A DNA stretch of 64,000 nt from Caecitellus pseudoparvulus (lineage: Eukaryota; Bigyra: Bicosoecida). The number at the start of each line of letters is the position of its first letter. Within the stretch, counting starts at the first letter, position 1. The DNA lies in contig CBFFRQ010000019.1 of assembly GCA_965644315.1 (NCBI GenBank), positions 418,057-482,056 on the forward strand, written 5' to 3'. Shown piece after piece: positions 9,912 through 19,775 of the stretch. The notes beneath the pieces are model-generated. The model ran no database searches. It saw only the letters and a list, made by a program, of their open reading frames with translations, and was not told where the DNA came from. Made by a program: the position numbers and the translations under genes.

Positions 9912-11504
9912 ATGGACCCCAGCTGGTCCCGCTTGCTCTTGCCGGCTGCAGTGCCGGCGCCACGCGCAGTGTTTGAAGGTGCTGCTGCAAGGCACGCCGC
10001 CGCTGCGCCAACCAAAAGCCAAAATGGCCAGGCGCCCGTGGCGGGCCACGGAGCGGGCGCAAACTTGCCACACGGCGCCATGACCATGCAATGTGGGTAC
10101 TTGACACCCAACCTGCCTGACAGCAGCGGCCGTGCTGTGGGCTGGCCAGGTGACCACCTCGCAATGCCGCCGGCCAGTGCGCGAGGAGTTGGTCAGTGGT
10201 CAGCTTCCCGCGGCACGCACGACGCAACGCAGCCGCGGCATGGGCACACCATGGGAGGTCCTGGCAGGGGCCACCTTGTGGTGCCTGCTTCGGGGGGCGT
10301 GCCTGTTGCGCCAGCGCTCGGTGCGCCTCAGCGTGCTGCTGCTTCCACCGCTGCAGCAAGTCTGTCACTTGGACAGCCCGCAGGGGGGCAGCGCGCCACC
10401 ACCACATCGGGCACCACCGGCGCGCCGGCGCAGGGTGGCAAGGCAGGCAAGCGCAGGGTGCTACAGCGTGGCAAGCACACCTTGCAGCCTTTGACGCAAG
10501 CGCAAGTGGACTCTGTCATCACGCCCGAGCTGCGGAGGCTGGCAGAGGGACTGTCCGTGTCAGGGCGTTCCCGCCTGCCCCTGCAGGCAGTGCAGCTGTT
10601 GCGGGCGTGGCTTTTGATGAATGATGCCTTCCCGTACCCTGATGGACTCAGCAAGCGGGCTCTGGCGGCGGCAACAGGTGCGTGCAGAGCTGCTGCCGGC
10701 GTTTTCTGACATGGCCTGACGTGCCACGCGTGCTGCATCTTGGCCACTCACACCATCACTCCCGCCCTCCGCACAGGCCTGCGCTCGGACCAAGTGACGA
10801 CATGGTTTGCGAACCAACGCAAACGGCACTGGTTCCCCGACAAGCGCAAGCGGCTCATCCAGGGCGGCGCCAGGGGCAGTGACATGTCCACCGCGCCTTC
10901 GAAGGCGCCAGGCAGCAGCGCTGCAAATTCTCCTTCGCTGGCCGACGAGGCGTGTGCAGCCGACGACGGCGCGCGGGACCGCTCCAATCGACGCCTGAAT
11001 GTGGACAGGCGCCGATTTGGCACGCGTATTCGTGGGTTCCATACAAAGGGCGGCTTCTCGCGCTATGATGTGCACAGCGAAGGAGGGGAGCGTGCGAAAC
11101 GCCGGCGCAGCGGCAGGGCATACCTCGGCACTGCCGCCCAGCCCGCCTCAGAAGCCACCTGCTCGCCAACGCCCGACCAGGCGCACGGCATTGCCAAGGA
11201 GGGGCGGCGTGATCTCGCCATCGGCAGCCCTGCGCTGGTGTGGGGAGGGCAATGTCCGCATAGCCGTGACGTTCCGCCTCCAGAGCGAGCCCAACGCAGC
11301 GCGTCAGCGCTGTCCAGCGCCAGCGGCGTGTGGAGCGCATGTGGCTCAGGCTCAACGCCCACTTCATCCTCAACAAACCCCTCCCGATCTGGCGTGGGGC
11401 TTGGCTCCGCCCTTCAGTCGTCCACGTGGCACCTACAGGGCTGGCTACACACTTCCATGCCTCCGCAGCCGCCGCTGCTGCTGCCAGGCAGCACACAGCT
11501 GTGA
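9912..11504 (+). CDS. TALE-class homeodomain transcription factor
   Basis: Two exons, 9912-10677 and 10777-11504, joined in phase 1 across a 99-bp intron with a GTGCGT donor; product 497 residues. The homeodomain lies at about residues 215-275 and spans the intron. It contains the TALE loop signature around AFPYP, the helix-3 motif QVTTWFANQRKRH with the invariant Trp, Phe, Asn and Arg, and a basic tail (DKRKR). TALE proteins bind DNA as dimers and in green algae control the diploid programme. The flanks are low-complexity, Ala/Gly/Ser-rich. No KNOX or BELL domain is obvious upstream. The start ATG is only 130 bp downstream of transposon copy A, so its promoter or 5' leader was probably altered by the insertion. 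Further 3' exons are possible. Confidence 0.85.
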
Positions 11505-12721
11505 GCTGGCTCGTGATTCATAATTCCGGCCTGTCTAGCAAGGATAAGCAGGCCTTGGGCACCGCTGCCCGCGCCTGTGCACCTCAGCCTCGGCGCTTGC
11601 TGCCATGCCATTCACCTGGCCCGTGTAGCGGAAGACAGCCCGCAAACATCAGTTCGCCGTCGATGGCACTCTGCCCCGCGCCCAATGACCAAGTATTCCA
11701 CCCACCCTCTCAACTTGTACCGTACTTCATTCCGCGGCCTTGGCTGCATGCGTTCATGCCCCTGGATGGGCGTGCTTGCAGCATGCGCCGGCGCGGTGCA
11801 TGGGCGCTGCAGGGCTGCAGCACACCGCGCCGCGCCGGCGCACCTACCGCCCTGGCCGCCCCGCCCCGCAACGCACGGACTTGCCTTGCCAATGTACATA
11901 CCGTGACCCTTCACCCCCGTGCATTGGCACGCGCTCTGTGTGACTTGGCCAGCGCAAACCGCCTGTCCTGTCGACCAACGCAGCCACCGCGCTCAAACCC
12001 TTCGAGTTGCTTGTGAGCGCGGGCCGAGGGCGAGCAAGTGCTTCGCAGGTGCTGACCCGGACCAGAGACTGTGCATTCTCGCATCACGCTGCAGCACTGC
12101 GCCATGGGCAGTTGTGTCCAGCACTAGCATCCTCCACTGCCATGCGCTGCGTCGCTGCAGTTCCAAACCCAACGTTGCCACGCAGAGCGGCAAAAAACGG
12201 GCGGCATGCTGGGTGGCGTACCAGGGCCTGTCCACTGGCAGCACCCTCGTGATCAGGGTCTCCAAGCACGTAGCTGGCTCATCAATCACAAGGCACTGCC
12301 TGCTGCAGCGCAAGGCGCGAGCAAGGCGGAGTTTGTGCAGCGTTGGAAAACAGTGCTGAAACGCCGTCTAGCACACTGCCTGCCGTCCACACACGCACAC
12401 GCTGCAGGCGACGGCGCAGCCACATGTCAAGGTAAACTTGAAGAAAACATGGCACGGGCGTGTTCTGGAACAGTGGGGGGCGCGGCCAGGGCCGCTGCCT
12501 CGGCGGCAACGCTGGGCTTGATGAGCCTGGGTGCGGAGACGAGGCTTCTCTCTGCCCGACTTCGAAACTGCGCTGCAGCGCGGAGGATCGCAAGCAGCCG
12601 CTTGGGCGCCGAGTCAATGCAAAAGAGGCCTCTTCTTGGCTTGGTTGCTGCTTTCTCAGCCCTCTGCGCCCAGCCTCAGCTGCAGAAGTGGCAGAAAACT
12701 GGCGCGCCTTCGCGCACTGGC
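11505..12721. other. Gap between homeobox gene and Pelota
   Basis: About 1.2 kb with overlapping open frames but none I can support. Two plus-strand stretches (around 11503-11545 and 12270-12350) encode similar short words beginning SWL-I-H and the second continues into a basic helical stretch, so unrecognised 3' exons of the homeobox gene or a small separate gene cannot be excluded. Confidence 0.3.
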
Positions 12722-14569
12722 TCAGCGCGCAGCGGAGCCGGCACCCGCAGAGGCCGGCGCGGCGGTGCCAGCAGCCTTGTTGGCGCTCATCTCCAGAGAC
12801 AAGCGTGCGTACAGCTCCTCCTCGTCGCTGGAGACGTCCTCATCCTCCGCCACCGCCGTGGCTAGGAGGGCATCTTCAGCCTCGGGAAGGGGAAATCGAA
12901 GGATGGCCGCCACGCCGCCCAGCTCGCCCAGCTGCTGCCCTGATGCATGCTGTGTGGAAAACACGTGCACCTTGCCCCCTGCCGCCTGCGTGTCCTCGGA
13001 CAGGCGGATGTTTGCGGCGCGCTGCGCGAGATCAGCTGCTCGAAACTGGTCGTCGGCGATGAGCAGCGTCTCCACAGCGCCGCGCTCAACGGAGTACGCG
13101 ACAAATCGGTGGCCATACATGGCCCGTTCGGCATCTGTGTGCAGCAACTCGAAGAAACGCTTCAGCGCCATCACCTGTGCAGTCGGGAGCGCGTTTCTGT
13201 GCAACTGCTCTCGGGGTCGCTTGCGGCAATGACCAGATGGAATGCTCTCGCTGCGCCCGCTGCACAGACGTACCTGCGCCGCTGCCTTGGTGTCCTGCAG
13301 CAATTTCGCAACGGAGGGCTCAGCCAAGGCCTCGCTGAGGGCTTGCGTGCCGCCGCCACTCGTGTGCACTTGCAGGAACTTGCTCTTGTTGTGGAGCAGC
13401 GCTGCCAAGCCCTGGCGAGCGGCCTCTTCGAAAATGTACCTGCGAGGCGAGCAGCGAGGGGCGTGCGCCGCGGCGCAGGGACGCCAAGCCAGCACAGTAC
13501 AGTGCCTGCAACTGTCACCCTGCCTGCGCAGTGGCTCACGCACGCATGCACTTCTTCCCGCACAAAGCCCGGCGACGCCAGCAGCACCGCCTTGACCTTG
13601 TCGAAGTCCACATGCTGCAGCAGCGCCGCGATGATGCTGTCCATGAACTTCTTCTGCGCCTTGTCGTGGCCAGAGCCGCCTGAGCGCCGCTTGGGGATGT
13701 TCACCTGCACGCCGGGAAGGAGGGGGCAGCGGCAGGTGCAGTGCCGGACACGCCAGGGCCAGACCAGGGCGGCGGCACACCCACATCGATTTGGGCCCGC
13801 ACGATGCTCAGCTCGCCCTTCAGCAGCACCAGCGTCGCACTTCCAGACGACAGCAGCAGGGCTGCCAAATCGGCAGAGCCAGCCAGCTGCGTAAGGGCGT
13901 GTGGCGGCGGGGTGAGCGTGGGCGAGGCACGGTGATGGCGCGTGGCGCAACGCACGTCTGTGGCGGCTTTCAGGCGCTCCTTGGACACAGCATCCCACGT
14001 CGCCTTCTCCACGGTGAACTTGCGGTCCACAGCCAGCTCGATGGAGTGGTACGAGCCCATCTGGCGTGGCGGCGGGCAGAGAGAGGCATCAGTGCGAGCG
14101 GATGGGGGGGGTGGACAGGGGGGCAGGGGGGGCTCACCGGCACGAAGCGGTTCTGGCTGACACACGGCCCCTTGACACGCAGACTGCCGCCCTCCACGTC
14201 GTAGTCCATGCCCTCCACCTGGCAAGAGGGGGGGGGGTCAAGGGGTGTGCGGCAGGGGGGGGGGTGCCACACCACCTGAAGCATACCTGGATGGACAGCG
14301 TGATGGCCTTGCGCTCAGTGCTGGTGGAGCCAGAAGAAGACTCCCGCGTGATCTGCGCTTCGAGGCGTGTGTGGGTGTGTGAGGGGGGGTGCGAGGGGTG
14401 GGCGAGGGGGGGGCACGAGGGGACGCACCTTGCGGAATGTGCCGCCTGTGATGGTGTCTCCCACAGAAATGAGGTTGTACGCGTGCCACAGGTCCTCGTC
14501 CTCCTCTGCCAGCAGAGTGATGCTGCCAGAGACTCCACCTCCAGTGAGGTGTTTCTTCAGCACGCGCAT
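12722..14569 (-). CDS. PELO: Pelota/Dom34 ribosome-rescue factor
   Basis: Eight exons on the minus strand: 14429-14569, 14287-14352, 14138-14218, 13956-14060, 13785-13886, 13544-13704, 13274-13439 and 12722-13174. All phases agree, giving 424 residues; the family is usually about 385. The start MRVLKKHL and the EDEDLWHAYNLI segment match the N-terminal Sm-like domain of Pelota. The middle domain includes IDVNIPKR and SPGFVREE, and the C-terminal domain has the YGHRFVAYSVERGAVETLL and AAILRFPLPE features. Pelota pairs with Hbs1 to split stalled ribosomes in no-go and non-stop decay. The extra length is an acidic tail (EDEDVSSDEEE) and Ala-rich end. Introns are 68-99 bp with mostly GTGCGT-type donors and C-rich tracts before the acceptors. 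Confidence 0.92.
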
Positions 14570-14809
14570 GGCGCTTGGGAAGGCTGCTGGCGAGAGGCGA
14601 GGCGGCGCCTGGTGTTGCTGCAGTGCAGTTTCCGCAGGCCAAGCGCACTGCGAGGTTCAGGGCTCTGAACGTGACCGCGACGGTTGCACAGAGCGGGGGT
14701 CGGCGAAGTGAAACACGGCGGGATGATGATCAAGCTGCATTGTGCAGTCATGGCTCACTTGCACACAGAACTCGTGCCGCTCGTCCATCGCCTCGCTCAC
14801 TCTGCACCT

Positions 14810-17147
14810 TCACGCCCACGAAAACAGCTCCTCCGCACCCTCGTCCTCCCGGTCGGGCAGGCGGGCATACCTCTGCAACAACCCATACAACTTGCGCATG
14901 GCGGCCTTGGAGCGCCGCAGCTGCTCCTCCGCCCCCTCCAGCAACGCGCCCCGCCCCGTGGCATACGCAGTCATGCGTTTGAGGGCGTTCTCCGTCTGTG
15001 ACAGACGCTGGCGCAGGTGGGCTGCTTCCTCCACATTGGCCACGGCCACGGCTTCTGCTTCCCTTGCGCGCTCCTCAGCTGCCTGAGCAGCGGCCTGGGC
15101 CGCTTGCACGGACTGCTGCCCAGCTTGCTCTCGGCGCACGGCTGCAGCGTAGCGTTGCAGGAGCGTGCGCATTTGCTGCGCCGCTGCCCGCGAGAGGGCT
15201 GCAGGACTGAAGAGCTGTGGCACCTTCGCATCTTGCCCTGTGCGGCGCAGGTCGCGCATAAGTTGCAGGATGCCCGTTGGCGCGGGGTTTGCGTTGGGGT
15301 TTTCTGAGCCGGCGTTTCCTGCACCGCCCAACGCGGCCTGCACCCTTTCAGCCGGCACAGTGACGCTGGCCAGCGCATTGGTGCGCACATCCCCCGTGAC
15401 AGTCGTGCCACGCACTCGGGACTTGGTCTTTTTCGGCTTGGCGCCGCCCCTTGCGGAGGAGGCGTGCTTGGCTGCTGCGCTGCCACGCCGTGCGGAGCGA
15501 GGCCTTCGCGCCGCAGTTGGTGACTTGCCGGCGCCCACTGCAGCGGGCGCTGCCGCTCGGCGTGAGCCGACACGTGCCTTCACGCGTTTCATCCGCGCAG
15601 TGTGGGAGGAAGCATCGGCAGCGCTGGGCGTGGGTGGAGGTGGGCCCAGCGCGCCGGGTGCTGCGGATTCCCGAGGCGGCGTGATGGCGTCTGGCGCAAT
15701 GCGCAAGTACAGCTTCAGCAGGTCCCTGTACCCCACACCGCCGGCGTCCATGACTTGTTCCCGTTCAAGGCGTTTGATGCGGTCGAAACCCCGCCGCGCG
15801 CCCTGGTCTGCCGCCGCCTGCGTCGGGCTTGGGGAGAGCTTGTCCGCTGTGAAACGCGCGAAACGCAGCGCGTCTGCCCGCGAGAACCCCGCCAACTCCG
15901 CCTCCCCCTTCATGAGCGCCCGGGAAACGATGTCCCCCAGGTTTTGCGGCACAGTCCAGCTCTCAGGGCCCAGGTTCGCCTTCACGAACTCCCGAAAGGC
16001 TCGCCCGCTGGCGGTGACTTCCGCCTCGCCGCCCGTCAGCGTGTGATGCCCTGTGCGCTCCGCCAGCGCAGCCATACCGCGGGCATTCAGGACGCCCGAG
16101 TGAAATGCATCTCCCTGAGCGTGGATGGCCCGTGCAGCGGCCAGCGGGTACACCTCCGTCAGGGGCAGCAGAGAGGTTGCCGCCGCTTCAGCGTCCAGTG
16201 CGGCTGGATCGTCAGCTGACGTGCCCCGCCCCGCCGCCAGGCGAGCGATGGCGACTTTGGCAGCGGCAGCACCCGCATCCACCTGCCCTGCCCGCACCCC
16301 GCCCTCTCCCACCACGCCGAACCCCATCTCTCCAAACGCTGTCAGCACGTCCACGCCAGCCTGCAGAGCAGCTAACTCCGCTGGCTCGCTGGCCTCCTCT
16401 GAGCTGCCGTGGCGGCGGGGGGCGGCGGTGGGGCTGGCCACTCCCGCGTGCAAATTCCGCACTTGACTCCGCAGGTCCCCCACCGTGCGTTCCAGGAACC
16501 GGTTCTGCGCCGTCAACCCCGCTACCTGCCGCAGGAGGGAGGTGACAGCGGCACCGGTGGGCCCACCCCCCGCATGGGCTGCGTCACCGTCTGCCGACTG
16601 CTCAAGGGAGTGCGTTGGGAGCTGCAGAGACCCCTCGGCGCCGCGTGTGGCGGACACATACGACCCCGAACCGGCGGGTGACTCGCGCAATGCCGCTGCG
16701 GTGATGGCTGACGCGTCCAGGGGCGCGCTGGCTGGGGACTGGTGGGCTGGTGAAGGGGGGATGAGACTGGCTGCCCACGCCTCATGTTGTGCTTGGGCTT
16801 GCTGATCTTGCCTGTGCCAGTCTGTGTGGGCGAAGGGGGGGGGGTGGCGAGGTGAGGCTTGCGCGGGCGTGTTCGATTTCCGCACCTTCGGCCATGGAGG
16901 CGGAGAGCGCGTCGCCCTGTGGCGCGTGCAGCATGCCCGCCTTGAACAGTGTGCTGTCTCGCAGGGCCTCTGTCATGGCGCGCCCGTCGCTCCTGCGCTC
17001 CGCTGCGGCGTGGGCCTGTGAGGCGGTCGCACGCGACGCGGCGTCACCCACGACACGCCGCGCAGGGCGTGAGGCGCCGCCTGGTGGCGACGAAAGGTCG
17101 CGCCGGGGGATGGTGCGCCCAATGGGCGAGCTGGGCATAGCTGCCAT
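14810..17147 (-). CDS. Large coiled-coil protein, unknown function
   Basis: Two exons, 16886-17147 and 14810-16821, joined in phase 1 (donor GTGCGG), encode 757 residues. The N-terminus (MAAMPSSPIG) is Ser/Arg-rich. A helical central region at about residues 180-420 contains a segment reminiscent of a folded domain with conserved Gly, Trp and Phe positions. A highly basic linker follows (Lys/Arg/Ala-rich, around nt 15400-15560). The last ~150 residues are Ala/Glu/Arg-rich heptads typical of a coiled coil, ending in an acidic stretch. I recognise no family. Structural or cytoskeletal roles are plausible but unproven. The gene is divergent from the THP3-like gene, with a shared 266-bp upstream region. 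Confidence 0.7.
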
Positions 17148-17413
17148 GCGGCGTGTGGCACCAGTGCGTGTGTGTGTGGGGGGGGGGGGGGCACTGCTGG
17201 CTGGGCCGGTGTACCAGTGGTGTGGCGGCTGGAGGGTGGGGGTGCTGGTGCCAAGCTGGCACGTGCAGTGCCCGTTGGAGCCTAGCGAGGGGGTGGATTG
17301 TGCGCTGCAAGCATGGAAGGGGGGCGTCTGCGGCGGACGGGGAGGGGTTTGAGGGGGGGAGACGGAGCACCGGCCACTGCAGGCGAGCCCACACCAGCAC
17401 AACGCACAATTAA
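17148..17413. promoter_or_regulatory. Shared upstream region of a divergent gene pair
   Basis: 266 bp separates the ATG codons of the coiled-coil gene (minus) and the THP3-like gene (plus). It includes a run of 10-11 G and an AT-richer CACAATTAAATG just at the plus-strand start. No TATA box is evident. Confidence 0.4.
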
Positions 17414-19705
17414 ATGCCCAGACAGCCCACGTCTACCTTCACTTTCGCACTTCACCATGGCCACGGCACACTTGCACAGGCCCGCACCACTGCCAAGCCA
17501 TCAGCACCGTGCACGGTGGGCGTGAACCAGGCCCTGCATCGCTCGCCTGAACCACGCGCTGGCCAGTCCCCGGCACCTGTACCGGCTGTTCTCCACACAT
17601 TGCACCACCTCGCCAGCATGAGCTACCGGTCGTGGCTGGAGCAGGGGCAGCAAGGCGTGCAAGTGCTGCAGGGTCAATTTCCGCCAGTCCACGCCAGTCC
17701 ACGCCCTCCGCCTGCACCGCCCCTTCGCAGGTCTTCCTCTGGGGGGTGGGGCCAAGCACGAGTTCTGCCGTCTCACACCAGCTTCACTAGTGCCCCTGCA
17801 GTGCACGTTCCCATGGCGCAGCTGCGGACTGCAGGACCCGCAACCGCCCACCCTGCCGCACCGCCCACGCCAGACTTCGCAGCAGCTGCCAATTCGAGTA
17901 AGTTTTTGACGCCTGGAATGAGGGATTTCCTCACCACTGTCCGCACGTCCCCGCTGTTCCCGCCCGCGGCGGTGCGCTTCACGGAGCGAAACGTCGCCAA
18001 CGCCAGCAGCACCAGCCACATGAACGAAGTGCACCGCCGCCTACACGCACTGTTCAACTCCCTGCACTCTGCCAACCGACTGCTGACGAAGGATTTCTCC
18101 ACGGAGCCCCTTGTGCCGGCGCCAGCACCCACTGCGCCACTCGCTGCGGCGGCTGCAACGCGAGAAACGCAGCGGCACCCAACCACACAGCCTAGCACTG
18201 CTCCTGCTGCGTCCACGTACAGGCCCCAGCGCGGGTACACGCCACTTCAAGCGGCAACGCGTGCTGCACCGGTAGACACTGCGCCCTATCGGCCAGTGTA
18301 CCAGGCAAGCGACATTCGAGACACGGCGTGGGGGGGCGCTCAGTCAGGCGGCAGTGCACCTGACCCACCACGCCAGCTGCAGCAGCGCCCGACGCGAGCA
18401 GGCTCTGCAGCGAGCGGGGGTGCAAAGCGTCCACGCGCACCCTCCCCCCAACTCACTGGGTACATTCCCCTAACCAAGGCGAGTTACGAGCTTCCGCCGC
18501 CCAAGGCGGCTTCTCCCCGCAAGAGCAAGCGCGCCAGGCGGGAAGAAGCCCGTGCAGCCCGTGCAGAGAAGACCAAAAAGTCCGCCAAAACAAAGAAGGC
18601 AGGCGGCGGTGTGGCGGCGGCGGGTGTGGGCGTTGACCCCGCCTCGAAAGCAGCCCGCGCGCGGCGTTTCAAGGATGACCACCGTGTGCTGCGCAGCGCT
18701 CAGGGCAGCGGCAAGGCTTCCGGGTATGGCAGCATAGTCTTCCAAACCAGTGAGTGGGGGGAGGGCATGGACCTGGACAGCGCCGTGGCGGTGTGCGGCA
18801 CCTCCACGGCGCTTGAAAAGGCCTATTTCCGCCTGAACGCGCCGCCCCAGCCTGAGGACGTGCGCAGTCGCCAGGCGCTGGTGTCCGCGCTGGAACACGT
18901 GCTGGGCCTGTTCAAGGCAGGCGAGCGCACGTACTTGTGGCTGTCTGACCAGCTGAAGGGCATTCGGCAGGACTGTGTCGTGCAGCACTTGGACGACGCC
19001 TTTGTCGTGCGCGTGTATGAGACGCACGCCCGCGAGGCAGTGGCGCACGGCGACATGGTGGAGTTCAACCAGTGCCTGGCCCAACTGCGGCAGCTGTCGA
19101 CGCCACAGGGCCCCGCTTGCCTGGCGGAGTTCGCCGGGTATGAGGTCCTGCACGCCGTGGTGAAGGATGACGCCACTGACACCATGGCTACCCTTCGCAG
19201 CCTGACCCCCGCCCAGCTGGCCTCGCCAGAAGTGCGCCACGCCAATGCCGTGCGAGTGGCGGTGGAAACGTGCAATGTGGGCGCCTTCGTGCGCCTGCGG
19301 GGGTGCGCGCCCCACCACGGCGCCCACATCATGGACCAGGCCGCACACCGCATCCGCAATGCCGCCCTGTCCAGCCTCGTGCACGCCTTCCGCACAGACC
19401 TGCCCCTGAGCTTTGTGCAGGGGCTGCTGGGGCTGCCGAGCGCCTCCAGCACTGTGCGTTTCGTGGAGCACTGCGGGGGCGTCGTGAAGGGGTGGAGGGG
19501 GGGTCGGCCGTGGGCGGAGGGGGGGGGTGTCCTGGATGCTGCAGCGTCAGGGGACACTGCCCCGCACAAGGCCGTGCTGGGGGGTGAGGGCGCGGCAGAG
19601 GATCCGACGTGGGCGTCTGGCGCTGTGCTAGACGTGCGGGCGAGCGGTCGCAGCGTGAAGACGGTGAAGCCGCTGGAGCATCTGGTCGCGAACCGCCTCG
19701 TGTAG
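17414..19705 (+). CDS. THP3/LENG8-like protein, SAC3/GANP family (PCI-type domain)
   Basis: One uninterrupted frame of 763 residues; the start at 17414 is the first ATG, with MSYRSWLEQ further in as an alternative. The first ~370 residues are Pro/Ala/Gln-rich and likely disordered. A strongly basic stretch (Lys/Arg, about residues 370-400) looks like a nuclear localisation signal. From about residue 460 the protein shows the SAC3/GANP core: YFRLNAPPQPEDVRS, then DQLKGIRQDCVVQHL, then VYETHAREAV and EFNQCLAQLRQL. These are the most conserved segments of yeast Thp3 and human LENG8. The family works in nuclear mRNA processing and export with the PCI partner Csn12/PCID2. A long Gly-rich tail follows. 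Assignment to the family is strong; the exact orthologue is inferred. Confidence 0.88.
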   Translation: MPRQPTSTFTFALHHGHGTLAQARTTAKPSAPCTVGVNQALHRSPEPRAGQSPAPVPAVLHTLHHLASMSYRSWLEQGQQGVQVLQGQFPPVHASPRPPPAPPLRRSSSGGWGQARVLPSHTSFTSAPAVHVPMAQLRTAGPATAHPAAPPTPDFAAAANSSKFLTPGMRDFLTTVRTSPLFPPAAVRFTERNVANASSTSHMNEVHRRLHALFNSLHSANRLLTKDFSTEPLVPAPAPTAPLAAAAATRETQRHPTTQPSTAPAASTYRPQRGYTPLQAATRAAPVDTAPYRPVYQASDIRDTAWGGAQSGGSAPDPPRQLQQRPTRAGSAASGGAKRPRAPSPQLTGYIPLTKASYELPPPKAASPRKSKRARREEARAARAEKTKKSAKTKKAGGGVAAAGVGVDPASKAARARRFKDDHRVLRSAQGSGKASGYGSIVFQTSEWGEGMDLDSAVAVCGTSTALEKAYFRLNAPPQPEDVRSRQALVSALEHVLGLFKAGERTYLWLSDQLKGIRQDCVVQHLDDAFVVRVYETHAREAVAHGDMVEFNQCLAQLRQLSTPQGPACLAEFAGYEVLHAVVKDDATDTMATLRSLTPAQLASPEVRHANAVRVAVETCNVGAFVRLRGCAPHHGAHIMDQAAHRIRNAALSSLVHAFRTDLPLSFVQGLLGLPSASSTVRFVEHCGGVVKGWRGGRPWAEGGGVLDAAASGDTAPHKAVLGGEGAAEDPTWASGAVLDVRASGRSVKTVKPLEHLVANRLV

Positions 19706-19775
19706 GGGGGGTCGATGGGCGGAGTGCGGGTGAGTGCACCGCACACTGCACTGCACAGGCACGCCGCTGGGCAAA

